This document shows positions 36,335 to 43,732 of a stretch of 56,449 bases of DNA, in pieces. The translations under genes and the position numbers were made by a program. The notes under the pieces were generated by a model that made no database searches, was not told the DNA's origin, and saw only the letters and a program-made list of their open reading frames with translations. Where the stretch lies: contig CAKSFK010000013.1 of NCBI GenBank assembly GCA_934454655.1, positions 1 through 56,449 of the forward strand, read 5' to 3'. Positions within the stretch are counted from its first letter, which is position 1; each line of letters begins with the position of its first letter. This stretch comes from an uncultured Eubacteriales bacterium. GTDB lineage: Bacteria; Bacillota; Clostridia; Oscillospirales; Acutalibacteraceae.

Positions 36335-37324
36335 ATGTCGGAAAAAGTTAAAGTTAAAACCGCCGCGTCCTCTAAGAACGCCGTATACCGCAGGCAGAAA
36401 AGGCTCCAGAAAACCGGAGGGTTTCTTGCGGGGTTCTATCGCTATGTATTGCTTATTTCAATGGGATATGTAATTATTTATCCCTTGCTTTTTATGATAA
36501 GCACATCGTTTAAAACCCGCGCGGCGTTTCTTGATCCCAGCATTGTGTGGATACCGAGGGTGTTCACATCGGAAAATTATACAAACGCCGTAAAGGCGCT
36601 TAATCTTCCGTCGTCGCTATATTCGGCGCTTTTGTACGAGATCGTCAGCGCCGGCATTGAAATTGTTTCCTGCTCGGTCGCGGCGTACGGTATGGCAAGG
36701 TTTGATTTCAAAATAAAGCCTGTTTTGAACGCACTGCTCATATTGCTTATATTCATTCCGCCGCAGATGATAATCATTCCTATGATGATGAACTTTGCAA
36801 ATCTTGACCTGTTCGGTATTCTCGGCGCGGTTTCAAAGCTTGCGGGTACGGACCTTACGGTCAACACGCTTAACACCGTGCTGCCTTTCTACCTGCCGAG
36901 CCTTCTTGCCGTGGGGCTGAGGTCCGGAATAATAATATTCATTTACATTCAGTTCTTTAAAGGACTGCCAAAAGAGCTTGAAGAGGCGGCTTGGATAGAC
37001 GGAGCGGGACCGCTTAAAACATATCTTAAAATTGCCCTGCCGTCATCCGGCGTGGTTATTTTAACGGTAAGCGTGTTTTCGGTTATCTGGCACTGGAACG
37101 ATTATTATCTGGCGGTTATGTATACGTCGGGCAAATTTCCGCTTGCGGTTTGCCTTAACACAATCCGCGAAACGCTCAGTACAATGGGTGTTTACGCCAC
37201 AACACAAGCCGCGGCAATTATTATGGCGGCGTGCGTAATGTTTGTTGCGCCTATGCTTATAATGTATATGATACTTCAAAACAAATTTATTAAAAGTATT
37301 GACCGCGTAGGTATTACCGGTTAA
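36335..37324 (+). CDS. Sugar ABC transporter permease, MalG/UgpE type (second pair)
   Basis: 329-aa permease with six transmembrane helices, ISTSFKTRAAFLDP after the first helix and the EAA loop KELEEAAWIDGAGPLKTYLK..LP. It has a basic N-terminal tail of about 35 residues. It forms the second permease pair with the gene 14 bases upstream. The pair differs clearly from the first pair in sequence, so it is not a recent duplication. Confidence 0.92.
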   Translation: MSEKVKVKTAASSKNAVYRRQKRLQKTGGFLAGFYRYVLLISMGYVIIYPLLFMISTSFKTRAAFLDPSIVWIPRVFTSENYTNAVKALNLPSSLYSALLYEIVSAGIEIVSCSVAAYGMARFDFKIKPVLNALLILLIFIPPQMIIIPMMMNFANLDLFGILGAVSKLAGTDLTVNTLNTVLPFYLPSLLAVGLRSGIIIFIYIQFFKGLPKELEEAAWIDGAGPLKTYLKIALPSSGVVILTVSVFSVIWHWNDYYLAVMYTSGKFPLAVCLNTIRETLSTMGVYATTQAAAIIMAACVMFVAPMLIMYMILQNKFIKSIDRVGITG

Positions 37325-37345
37325 AAACATTAAGGAGAGGTAATA

Positions 37346-37810
37346 ATGAAAAAAATAATAGCGTTAACCGCCGCTGCCCTGCTTTTGTGCGCCGCAATCT
37401 GCGGGTGCGGGGAGAAAGGCACCGATGCCGACAGCTCCTCTAAAACGTCACAGCCCACCGTTTCCTTCGGCAGTACGGACGCCGTGAGTGACGAAAGCAG
37501 CAGTGCCGACGACACAAAGGCAGATAAACCCGAGCTTTCGGGCGACGGGGATTATGTTGTTGTCGCGGGTTCGGGCGACGTGGTCATAAACTCAACCGAT
37601 GATTTCAAAAAGTACAGAGCAGGCTATATTGACGACTGCGACAGCGCCGTGTACGCCGAGTTTTACGATTTTAAATCGATCGGAATGTATAACGCCTCCA
37701 ACGACGCGCATTCGGGTATGGCAGGCGGAGCGGTAGATGTTATCATTATCGACAGAATGTCGGTATCAAACAGTGATAAAATCGTTTGGGATTTTGCCGA
37801 ACACAAATAA
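37346..37810 (+). CDS. Small lipoprotein of unknown function
   Basis: 154-aa predicted lipoprotein. The signal peptide ends ICGC with Cys21 as the likely lipid site. A Ser/Asp-rich linker (about 27-60) is followed by a ~90-residue domain (YVVVAGSGDVVINSTDDFKKY...GMAGGAVDVIIIDRM). GGAGAGG lies upstream. It is the last gene of the locus, 21 bases after the second permease pair and just before a strong terminator. I do not recognise the family. It may be an accessory of the transporter. Confidence 0.7.
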   Translation: MKKIIALTAAALLLCAAICGCGEKGTDADSSSKTSQPTVSFGSTDAVSDESSSADDTKADKPELSGDGDYVVVAGSGDVVINSTDDFKKYRAGYIDDCDSAVYAEFYDFKSIGMYNASNDAHSGMAGGAVDVIIIDRMSVSNSDKIVWDFAEHK

Positions 37811-37819
37811 TTTATCCCG

Positions 37820-37848
37820 ACTCCGAAGCCCGCGGCGGGCTTCGGAGT
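37820..37848 (+). terminator. Terminator ending the glycan locus
   Basis: A 12-bp GC-rich stem (37820-37831 with 37837-37848) around a 5-base loop is followed by TATTTTCTTTGTTTTT. It closes the polysaccharide locus just before the rpmH promoter. Confidence 0.92.
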
Positions 37849-37886
37849 TATTTTCTTTGTTTTTGCCCCAAAGCAAAAACTTTTTA

Positions 37887-37916
37887 TTGACATATGTATA
37901 TGATTTGGGTTATAAT
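37887..37916 (+). promoter_or_regulatory. Consensus promoter of rpmH
   Basis: Perfect -35 TTGACA (37887-37892) and perfect -10 TATAAT (37911-37916) with an 18-base spacer, 63 bases before the rpmH start. Confidence 0.88.
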
Positions 37917-37979
37917 TCATAATTGATAGGTTATGATTGAAATTGTTATGACCGCTTACATTAAAAGGGAGGTATACAA

Positions 37980-38114
37980 GTGAAAAGGACATATCAGCCT
38001 AAAAAGCTCCACAGAAAAAAGGAGCATGGCTTTTTAAAGAGAATGGCAACTTCCAACGGCCGTAAGGTTCTTGCTCGCCGCAGGGCAAAGGGCAGAAAGC
38101 AGCTGACATACTAA
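37980..38114 (+). CDS. rpmH: 50S ribosomal protein L34
   Basis: 44 residues, the standard L34 length: KRTYQPKKLHRKKEHGF, then ATSNGRKVLARRRAKGR. Starts with GTG, with AAAGGGAGG about 9 bases upstream. It heads the rpmH-rnpA-yidD-yidC-jag cluster and carries its own consensus promoter. Too small for ordinary ORF cut-offs. Confidence 0.97.
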   Translation: MKRTYQPKKLHRKKEHGFLKRMATSNGRKVLARRRAKGRKQLTY

Positions 38115-38188
38115 AGCCACTTAAACGTGGCTTTTCCTTTTATTGTGCCGTCGGGTCGAGTGCGGCAAGATCGGTTTGGAGCGATTTT

Positions 38189-38527
38189 ATGAGCCGTATA
38201 TTCAAAATAAAAGAAAATTACTGTTTCCGCCGCGCTTACAAAAAAGGAAAAGCGCTGGTTTCCCCTTTTTTCGTTATTTATGCGGTAAGAACCGGAAAAG
38301 GCACAAGGCTTGGCATAACGGCGGGCAAAAAGCTCGGAGGGGCGGTAAAGCGCAACCGCGCAAAACGGGTTATAACGGCGGCGTTCAGAGAGTGCGCGCC
38401 CGGTATAGCCGCGGGATATGATTACGTAATTGTCGCCAGAACGCGTATACTCGGCATTAAAAGTACAGAAGCCGCGGCGTCAATGAAAAAACTTTTAAAA
38501 TCGGCAGGGCTTTCGGAAAACTTTTAA
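38189..38527 (+). CDS. rnpA: Ribonuclease P protein component
   Basis: 112-aa basic protein subunit of RNase P, which matures tRNA 5' ends with the catalytic RNA. It has the family RNR box in AVKRNRAKRVITAAFRE, the early FKIKENYCFRRAYKKGK segment and GYDYVIVAR. It lies 74 bases after rpmH and 3 bases before yidD, as in most bacteria. Confidence 0.96.
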   Translation: MSRIFKIKENYCFRRAYKKGKALVSPFFVIYAVRTGKGTRLGITAGKKLGGAVKRNRAKRVITAAFRECAPGIAAGYDYVIVARTRILGIKSTEAAASMKKLLKSAGLSENF

Positions 38528-38530
38528 ATT

Positions 38531-38788
38531 ATGGGCAAACTTATTATCGGATTGATCAGATTTTATCAAAAAAACATTTCTCCCCGAAAAATTCCGTGTT
38601 GCCGTTTCACGCCTACCTGCTCTGCTTATGCAATAGAGGCAATACAAAAAAGGGGAGCGGCGGTCGGGCTGTTGCTGAGCATTGCAAGAATTTTGCGGTG
38701 CAATCCGCTTTGCAAGGGCGGGTATGACCCCGTGCCGGAAAAAAAGAACAAAGCAAAACAGCCGCAGAGCCGCAGAACTAAAAAATAA
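38531..38788 (+). CDS. yidD: Membrane protein insertion efficiency factor YidD
   Basis: 85-aa YidD-family protein with the characteristic cysteine-rich core RFTPTCSAYAIEAI and ARILRCNPLCKGGYDPVP. It has an amphipathic N terminus and a basic tail. It assists YidC-dependent insertion of membrane proteins. It lies between rnpA (3 bases) and yidC (19 bases), the usual order. Confidence 0.96.
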   Translation: MGKLIIGLIRFYQKNISPRKIPCCRFTPTCSAYAIEAIQKRGAAVGLLLSIARILRCNPLCKGGYDPVPEKKNKAKQPQSRRTKK

Positions 38789-38807
38789 ACCGTTGGACGG
38801 TGTATAA

Positions 38808-39860
38808 ATGCAAACGATATTTAACTTAATCAACATTCCTTTCGGATGGGTGCTTGAATTCCTTTCCGGAATATTCGGCGGAAACTTTGCCGCCGCGGTT
38901 TTTGTATTTACTTTGCTTATAAATTTGCTGCTTATTCCGCTTAGTATAAAAAGCCAGAAATCCTCGGTGCAGCAAACAAGAATAAAACCAAAGCTTGATG
39001 AGCTTAAGAAAAAATACGGCGACGATAAACAAAAATACAGCGAGGCAATGCAAACGCTGTACAGGGAAGAAAATGTATCTATGTCGGGCGGCTGCCTGCC
39101 TATGATATTGCGTCTGGTGCTTATGATGAGCATATATTACCTCATTCTCTCCCCGCTTACCTATATGTCGCACGCAAACGCAACACAGGTTGATAACGTT
39201 ACAACCGCAATATCCGAAAGCCTTACGGAGCTTCAGAAGAGCGACGAAGGCAAATACAAGGAAATTGTTGAGGAAATTTCGTGGAAAAACGGCAGAAACA
39301 ACCAGCTCAGTATTGTTAAAATAATACGTGAAAAGCCGGATGTTATAAAGGACTTAATGTCGGACGAGGAATACTCGAAGATAGAAAAGGACCTTGCCGC
39401 CGTTACAAAGGCTGATAAGGACGCGGATATCAATTATACGTTCTTGGGAATAGACCTTACTCAAACGCCAAAATTCTCCTTTGATATTTTCCATGACGCG
39501 CAGCTGATTTGGGTAATGCCCGTTCTGGCATTTTTGGCGCAGATGTTTACAAGCGCGCTCTCTCTTGTAATGCAGAAAAAAATTAACCCGGACGCACCTA
39601 ATATGGCGGGTATGATGCTCACAATGCCGCTTATGTCGCTCATAATAGGCTTTTCACTCCCGGGCGGAGTGGCATTTTATTGGGCGTGCTCATCGCTTGT
39701 GGGCGGATTTATTCAAATGGGAGTACAGCAGTTCTACGGACCGCACAAAATGCTCTCACGCGAAAGACTTAAAGAACTTAACCGTGAATGTGAATTTGAG
39801 GAAAAACAGCTAAAAAAGGCGGAGCAGTCGGCGCTCGACGGCGAAGAAAACAATAACTAA
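38808..39860 (+). CDS. yidC: Membrane insertase YidC/Oxa1 family
   Basis: 350-aa insertase of the Gram-positive type, without the large periplasmic domain of E. coli YidC. The conserved groove arginine is in PMILRLVLMM, and the MQKKINPDAPNMAGMM and SLPGGVAFYWACSSLVGG segments match the family C-terminal helices. No clear lipobox is seen, unlike many Bacillota YidC proteins. An extra ~75-residue charged segment (about 125-200; ESLTELQKSDEGKYKE) follows the first cytoplasmic loop region. The tail is acidic and lysine-rich. It starts at ATG 38808. Confidence 0.95.
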   Translation: MQTIFNLINIPFGWVLEFLSGIFGGNFAAAVFVFTLLINLLLIPLSIKSQKSSVQQTRIKPKLDELKKKYGDDKQKYSEAMQTLYREENVSMSGGCLPMILRLVLMMSIYYLILSPLTYMSHANATQVDNVTTAISESLTELQKSDEGKYKEIVEEISWKNGRNNQLSIVKIIREKPDVIKDLMSDEEYSKIEKDLAAVTKADKDADINYTFLGIDLTQTPKFSFDIFHDAQLIWVMPVLAFLAQMFTSALSLVMQKKINPDAPNMAGMMLTMPLMSLIIGFSLPGGVAFYWACSSLVGGFIQMGVQQFYGPHKMLSRERLKELNRECEFEEKQLKKAEQSALDGEENNN

Positions 39861-39872
39861 GGAGGATTTCTC

Positions 39873-40841
39873 TTGATAATTGAGGCAAGAGGCTTCGGTT
39901 CTACGGTGGACGAAGCGAAAGAAAACGCAATAGCAGAATTAAATGCCGCGGAAGATGCGGATATACAGTTTGAGGTTATAGCAACACCCAAGAAGAAAAC
40001 TCTGGGTCTTTTCGGCGGCCGCCGTGCGGAGGTAAGGGTCTTTGTCGAACTGCCCGATGAAAAACCGAAGGCTCAGAAAAAGTCGGTTCAAAATAAGCCG
40101 AAGGCTGAAAAACGTCAGCCGAAGCCGACCGCCAAGGTTAAACCCGAGGTCGATGCGGAAAAGAAGGCTGATAACGACGCGCAGACGGAAAAGAGCACTG
40201 CCGCCGACGGCTACGGCGACGCCGTGGACGCTTCCGAGGTTGCGGCGGACAGCCGCGAGGGCCGCGCGGTAAGTTATCTTAATAACATACTGGCGGGACT
40301 CGGATGCAGCAATATTAAAATGAGCGTTGCAACAAAGGGCAATGCCGCGCTTATCGAGGTTGACGGCGAAGGACTCGGCGCTGTGATAGGTCACAGAGGC
40401 GAAACACTGGATTCGGTGCAGTACCTCACAAGCCTTGCGGCGGGCAACGGCAGCGGATATTATAAGGTTACGGTAAACATCGGAAACTACCGCCAAAAAC
40501 GCGAAGAGGCGCTTGTCAGCCTTGCAAAGCGTGTTTCGGCACAGGTGCTTAAAACGGGCAGAAGCCGCAGTCTTGAACCTATGAATCCGTATGAGCGCAG
40601 AATAATCCACACCGCGGTTCAGGAAATTGAGGGCGTTGTTTCAAATTCTTACGGCGAGGGAGCGGCAAGGCGCGTATATATTGCGGTTGAAGGCGGCGAT
40701 ATGCGTCCGCCCAGGCGCGACCGTTCAAAACGTGAGGGCTTCAGGGACAGGCGCGCTCCGTCGGCGCAGTCGGCGTCCGCACAGCCCGCAAGAGAACCCA
40801 GGCGCGACAGCGATACTCCGCTTTACGGCAAAATTAATTAA
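39873..40841 (+). CDS. jag: Jag/KhpB RNA-binding protein
   Basis: 322 aa, TTG start at 39873 with AAGGAGG upstream. It has a Jag-N domain (about 1-55; KKKTLGLFGGRRAEV), a charged Lys/Pro/Glu linker, a KH domain (about 140-215; GLGAVIGHRGETLDSVQYLT) and an R3H domain (about 215-275; NPYERRIIHTAVQE). The tail is an Arg/Pro/Ser-rich low-complexity region. Jag/KhpB is an RNA-binding regulator of cell elongation and division that is usually next to yidC, as here (12 bases). Confidence 0.94.
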   Translation: MIIEARGFGSTVDEAKENAIAELNAAEDADIQFEVIATPKKKTLGLFGGRRAEVRVFVELPDEKPKAQKKSVQNKPKAEKRQPKPTAKVKPEVDAEKKADNDAQTEKSTAADGYGDAVDASEVAADSREGRAVSYLNNILAGLGCSNIKMSVATKGNAALIEVDGEGLGAVIGHRGETLDSVQYLTSLAAGNGSGYYKVTVNIGNYRQKREEALVSLAKRVSAQVLKTGRSRSLEPMNPYERRIIHTAVQEIEGVVSNSYGEGAARRVYIAVEGGDMRPPRRDRSKREGFRDRRAPSAQSASAQPAREPRRDSDTPLYGKIN

Positions 40842-40857
40842 TTTTTTAATTAATTTT
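40830..40857 (+). terminator. AT-only palindrome at the end of jag
   Basis: A perfect 12-bp inverted repeat made only of A and T (40830-40841 with 40846-40857) spans the jag stop codon. It is weak as a stem but ends in a T run, so it may act as a terminator. The remaining ~120 bases to murA hold a small GCAGT/ACTGC hairpin and no clear promoter. Confidence 0.5.
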
Positions 40858-40987
40858 CCGGGCATATAAAGACGGATTTAATTAAAATAAAAGGTTAAAC
40901 TATATACGGACGGTGCAGTGGGAAGGACTTTTCGTGACTGCCTCCGCGCGGCTTTTATTTAAATAATTTTGACTGGAAGTGCCTTAT

Positions 40988-42274
40988 TTGGATAAATTTG
41001 TAATTAAAGGCGGCAAACCTCTTAAGGGCGAGGTGCGTATAAGCGGTGCCAAAAATGCCGCGGTAGCCATTTTGCCTGCGGTTTTGCTTTCCGATGAGCC
41101 TTGCATTGTTGACAATCTTCCCAACATTTCGGATGTATCCACAATATTAAAAACCATGCAGTGCCTCGGAGCTAAGATAAGACCGATAAATAAATCTTCG
41201 GTGGAAATAGACCCGCGCCATGTAAATTCCTTTGTTGTTTCAAAAAAGATGGCGGAGGGTATGCGCGCCTCAAGCTATTTTCTGGGTGCGCTGCTCGGCA
41301 GGCTCGGCAAGGCGAGGGTTGCACCTCCCGGGGGATGCGATTTCGGCGTAAGACCTATCGATCAGCACATAAAGGGCTTTGAGGCGCTCGGCGCTAAAAT
41401 AACGTTTGAAAACGGAATGGTGGACGCCAAGGCGGACAGGCTTTCGGGCTGTTCGGTGTACCTTGATGTAGTGTCTGTCGGGGCAACAATTAACATTATG
41501 CTTGCCGCGGCAAAAGCTTCGGGGCTTACGGTAATTGAAAACGCGGCAAGAGAACCTCATATTGTTGACCTTGCCAATTTCCTTAACTCAATGGGCGCCG
41601 ATATTATGGGCGCGGGTACGGGAGTTATTAAAATACGCGGCGTAAAGCATCTGCACCGCACGGCATACAGCATTATCCCCGACCAGATAGAGGCGGGAAC
41701 GTATATGGCGGCGGCGGTTGCGGCAAGAGGTGATATTCTTGTCACCAACGTAACGCCCAAGCACCTTGAATCCATAATAGCAAAGCTTGCAGAAACGGGT
41801 GCCGAAATAACCGAGTTTGATGAATCGGTCAGGGTCAGAATGACGGACAGACCGCATAAGTGCAACGTAAAGACAATGCCGCACCCCGGCTTCCCGACGG
41901 ATATGCAGCCGCAAATTGCGGTTGTCTTAAGCATTGCAAACGGCACAAGTATTGTTACCGAGGGCGTGTGGGACAGCAGGTTCAGATATGTTGACCAGCT
42001 TACCCTTATGGGGGCTGATATACAGGTGGACGGTAAAATGGCGGTCATAACCGGCGTTGAGGCGTTAAATCCCGCTCCGGTGCGCGCGGTTGACCTAAGG
42101 GCAGGAGCCGCAATGATAATAGCGGGTCTTACGGCGGACGGCGTTACCGAAATTGAGGAAATCGACCACATAGACCGCGGATACGAGGATGTTGTGGAAA
42201 AGTTCTCACGGTTGGGAGCGGATATAAAACGCGTCCCGATTTTAGATAACAACCCGGTACAGAAACTTGCCTAG
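40988..42274 (+). CDS. murA: UDP-N-acetylglucosamine 1-carboxyvinyltransferase
   Basis: First committed enzyme of peptidoglycan synthesis; it transfers enolpyruvate from PEP to UDP-GlcNAc. DKFVIKGGKPLKGEVRISGAK start, Lys in SGAKNAA, and the active-site loop PGGCDFGVRPIDQH with Cys117, the residue alkylated by fosfomycin. Length 428 aa, normal for the family. I chose the TTG at 40988: GGAAG (40975-40979) sits 8 bases before it, while the upstream GTG at 40979 overlaps that ribosome-binding site, and family members begin MDKF or MEKF. murA here follows jag, where mnmE usually is. Confidence 0.95.
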   Translation: MDKFVIKGGKPLKGEVRISGAKNAAVAILPAVLLSDEPCIVDNLPNISDVSTILKTMQCLGAKIRPINKSSVEIDPRHVNSFVVSKKMAEGMRASSYFLGALLGRLGKARVAPPGGCDFGVRPIDQHIKGFEALGAKITFENGMVDAKADRLSGCSVYLDVVSVGATINIMLAAAKASGLTVIENAAREPHIVDLANFLNSMGADIMGAGTGVIKIRGVKHLHRTAYSIIPDQIEAGTYMAAAVAARGDILVTNVTPKHLESIIAKLAETGAEITEFDESVRVRMTDRPHKCNVKTMPHPGFPTDMQPQIAVVLSIANGTSIVTEGVWDSRFRYVDQLTLMGADIQVDGKMAVITGVEALNPAPVRAVDLRAGAAMIIAGLTADGVTEIEEIDHIDRGYEDVVEKFSRLGADIKRVPILDNNPVQKLA

Positions 42275-42303
42275 ACAGGCGAGTTATAACCCGATGTATC
42301 CCC

Positions 42304-42330
42304 GAAAAACCGCTTGTTCAGCGGTTTTTC
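42304..42330 (+). terminator. Terminator of murA
   Basis: A 10-bp stem GAAAAACCGC / GCGGTTTTTC around a 7-base loop, with the T run inside the right arm. Confidence 0.85.
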
Positions 42331-42383
42331 GCTTACAAGGTGTTTTCTCTCCGCGCGTGTCGGCGGAAAAACAAAATGCGGCT
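42325..42383 (+). repeat. Dispersed intergenic repeat, copy 1
   Basis: About 59 bases that match 56271-56327 almost throughout (TTTTTCGCTTACAAGGTGTT opening, then a GCGGAAAAAC element and ATGCGGC). Both copies begin in the right arm of a terminator hairpin. It lies between the murA terminator and a second terminator. It is too long and too exact to be chance. Confidence 0.75.
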
Positions 42384-42407
42384 GTTACTGTAAGTAACAG
42401 CCTTTTT
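42380..42407 (+). terminator. Second terminator before the walJ-like gene
   Basis: GGCTGTTACT / AGTAACAGCC, a 10-bp stem with a 3-base loop, followed by TTTTT. It ends 13 bases before the walJ-like start codon, so it could also act as a leader attenuator of that gene. Confidence 0.85.
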
Positions 42408-42420
42408 AACGGAGAGTGTT

Positions 42421-43206
42421 ATGTCAAGAATATGTCCGCTTTTCAGCGGTTCAACAGGAAACAGCACGTACATAGCAACGCCGTCCGGCAGTTTTTTGGT
42501 GGACGTCGGCGTTTCATACCGTGCGCTTTGCGCGGCGCTTGACGGTGTAGGCGGGGGTATTGACGAAATATCCGCAATTTTTATAACCCACAGCCACACC
42601 GACCACATAAAGGGGCTTAAGGTACTGCTTAAAAACAACAAAATACCCGTCTATTCGTCCGAGAAAACCGCCGACGCGCTTATAGCCGCGGGAATTTTCG
42701 GCGCGGGGGATGATGTAAGAACATTTGAAATCTCTGCCGAAGTATGCGGTACGGAAATAACGCGTTTTAACACAATGCACGACTGCCCCGGTTCGGGTGG
42801 TTACTGCTTTTCGGCGGCGGACGGGCGCAAAATTTCGGTTTGCACCGACCTCGGCAAGGTGACGGCTGAGGTAAGACAGGCGCTTTCGGGAAGCGACGCG
42901 GTGCTTATAGAGTCTAACCATGATGTTGAAATGCTTAAAAACGGACCGTACCCGCCCGAGCTTAAGGTTCGAGTTATGTCGGATAACGGCCATATTTCAA
43001 ACAATGCCTGCGCTTCGGAACTGCCGCGGCTTTTAAACAGCGGGACAAAACGGTTCATACTCGGACACATAAGCCTTAATAACAACACGCCGCTTTTGGC
43101 GCTTTCCGCCGCCAGAGCGGTTTTAACCGACGCGGGCGCGGCGGAGAACAGGGATTACACCCTAAGTGCCGCAAAACCCAAAGATAACGGGGTGACGGTT
43201 GTTTGA
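42421..43206 (+). CDS. WalJ/YycJ-type MBL-fold hydrolase
   Basis: 261-aa metallo-beta-lactamase-fold protein. It has the zinc motif THSHTDH, the opening CPLFSGSTGNSTYIATP and the later FNTMHDCPGSGGYCFS, VCTDLGKV and ESNHD motifs. This pattern matches YycJ/WalJ, an exonuclease-like hydrolase linked to the WalRK two-component region in Bacillota. Here it overlaps rlmH, also typical of that neighbourhood, but no walRK genes are present. GGAGAG precedes the ATG. Confidence 0.88.
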   Translation: MSRICPLFSGSTGNSTYIATPSGSFLVDVGVSYRALCAALDGVGGGIDEISAIFITHSHTDHIKGLKVLLKNNKIPVYSSEKTADALIAAGIFGAGDDVRTFEISAEVCGTEITRFNTMHDCPGSGGYCFSAADGRKISVCTDLGKVTAEVRQALSGSDAVLIESNHDVEMLKNGPYPPELKVRVMSDNGHISNNACASELPRLLNSGTKRFILGHISLNNNTPLLALSAARAVLTDAGAAENRDYTLSAAKPKDNGVTVV

Positions 43207-43679
43207 TAAAGGTGAATATTATTGCCGTTTCATCGGTTAAGGAAAAATATTTTAAAGAGGCGGCAAACGAATATATTAAAAGACTGGGCGGTTACTGTAA
43301 TTTAAGCGTTACCGAAATTGAACCGGTGAAATTAAGCGAAAAACCGTCCGAAAAAGAAATAAACGCCGCTCTTGAAAAGGAGGGCGAGCAAATTTTAAAA
43401 CGCCTTAGTGCCGAAACCGATGTTTTTGTGCTGTGCATTGAGGGAAAGGAGCTTTCCAGCGAGGAACTGGCACGTGAGCTGAAAGCCGATACGGACGGCG
43501 GCAGACCCATAACCTTTGTTATCGGCGGTTCTTACGGACTGTCGCAAAGCGTTAAGCAGGCGGGCAAAAGACTTTCCTTTTCCAAAATGACCTTTCCGCA
43601 CCGACTTTTCAGAATAATGCTGCTTGAACAGCTTTACAGGGCTTTTAAAATTAATTCAGGCGGAAGCTACCACAAATAA
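43203..43679 (+). CDS. rlmH: 23S rRNA (pseudouridine1915-N3) methyltransferase RlmH
   Basis: 158-aa SPOUT methyltransferase that methylates pseudouridine 1915 in helix 69 of 23S rRNA. It has IKVNIIAVSSVKEKYFKEAA at the start, the SAM-binding knot motif FVIGGSYGLS and the terminal MLLEQLYRAFKINSGGSYHK, nearly invariant in the family. The TTG start overlaps the upstream TGA stop, showing translational coupling; GTG at 43212 is a less likely alternative. Confidence 0.95.
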   Translation: MIKVNIIAVSSVKEKYFKEAANEYIKRLGGYCNLSVTEIEPVKLSEKPSEKEINAALEKEGEQILKRLSAETDVFVLCIEGKELSSEELARELKADTDGGRPITFVIGGSYGLSQSVKQAGKRLSFSKMTFPHRLFRIMLLEQLYRAFKINSGGSYHK

Positions 43680-43732
43680 AACCGAGTTATCGGATAATAA
43701 TAAGGTTGTAACACAGCAAGGGAGTTGGCGTA

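Noticed and set aside
37849..37979. Replication origin next to rpmH
   Set aside because: No dnaA gene and no cluster of TTATCCACA-like boxes; the stretch is explained by a terminator and a promoter.
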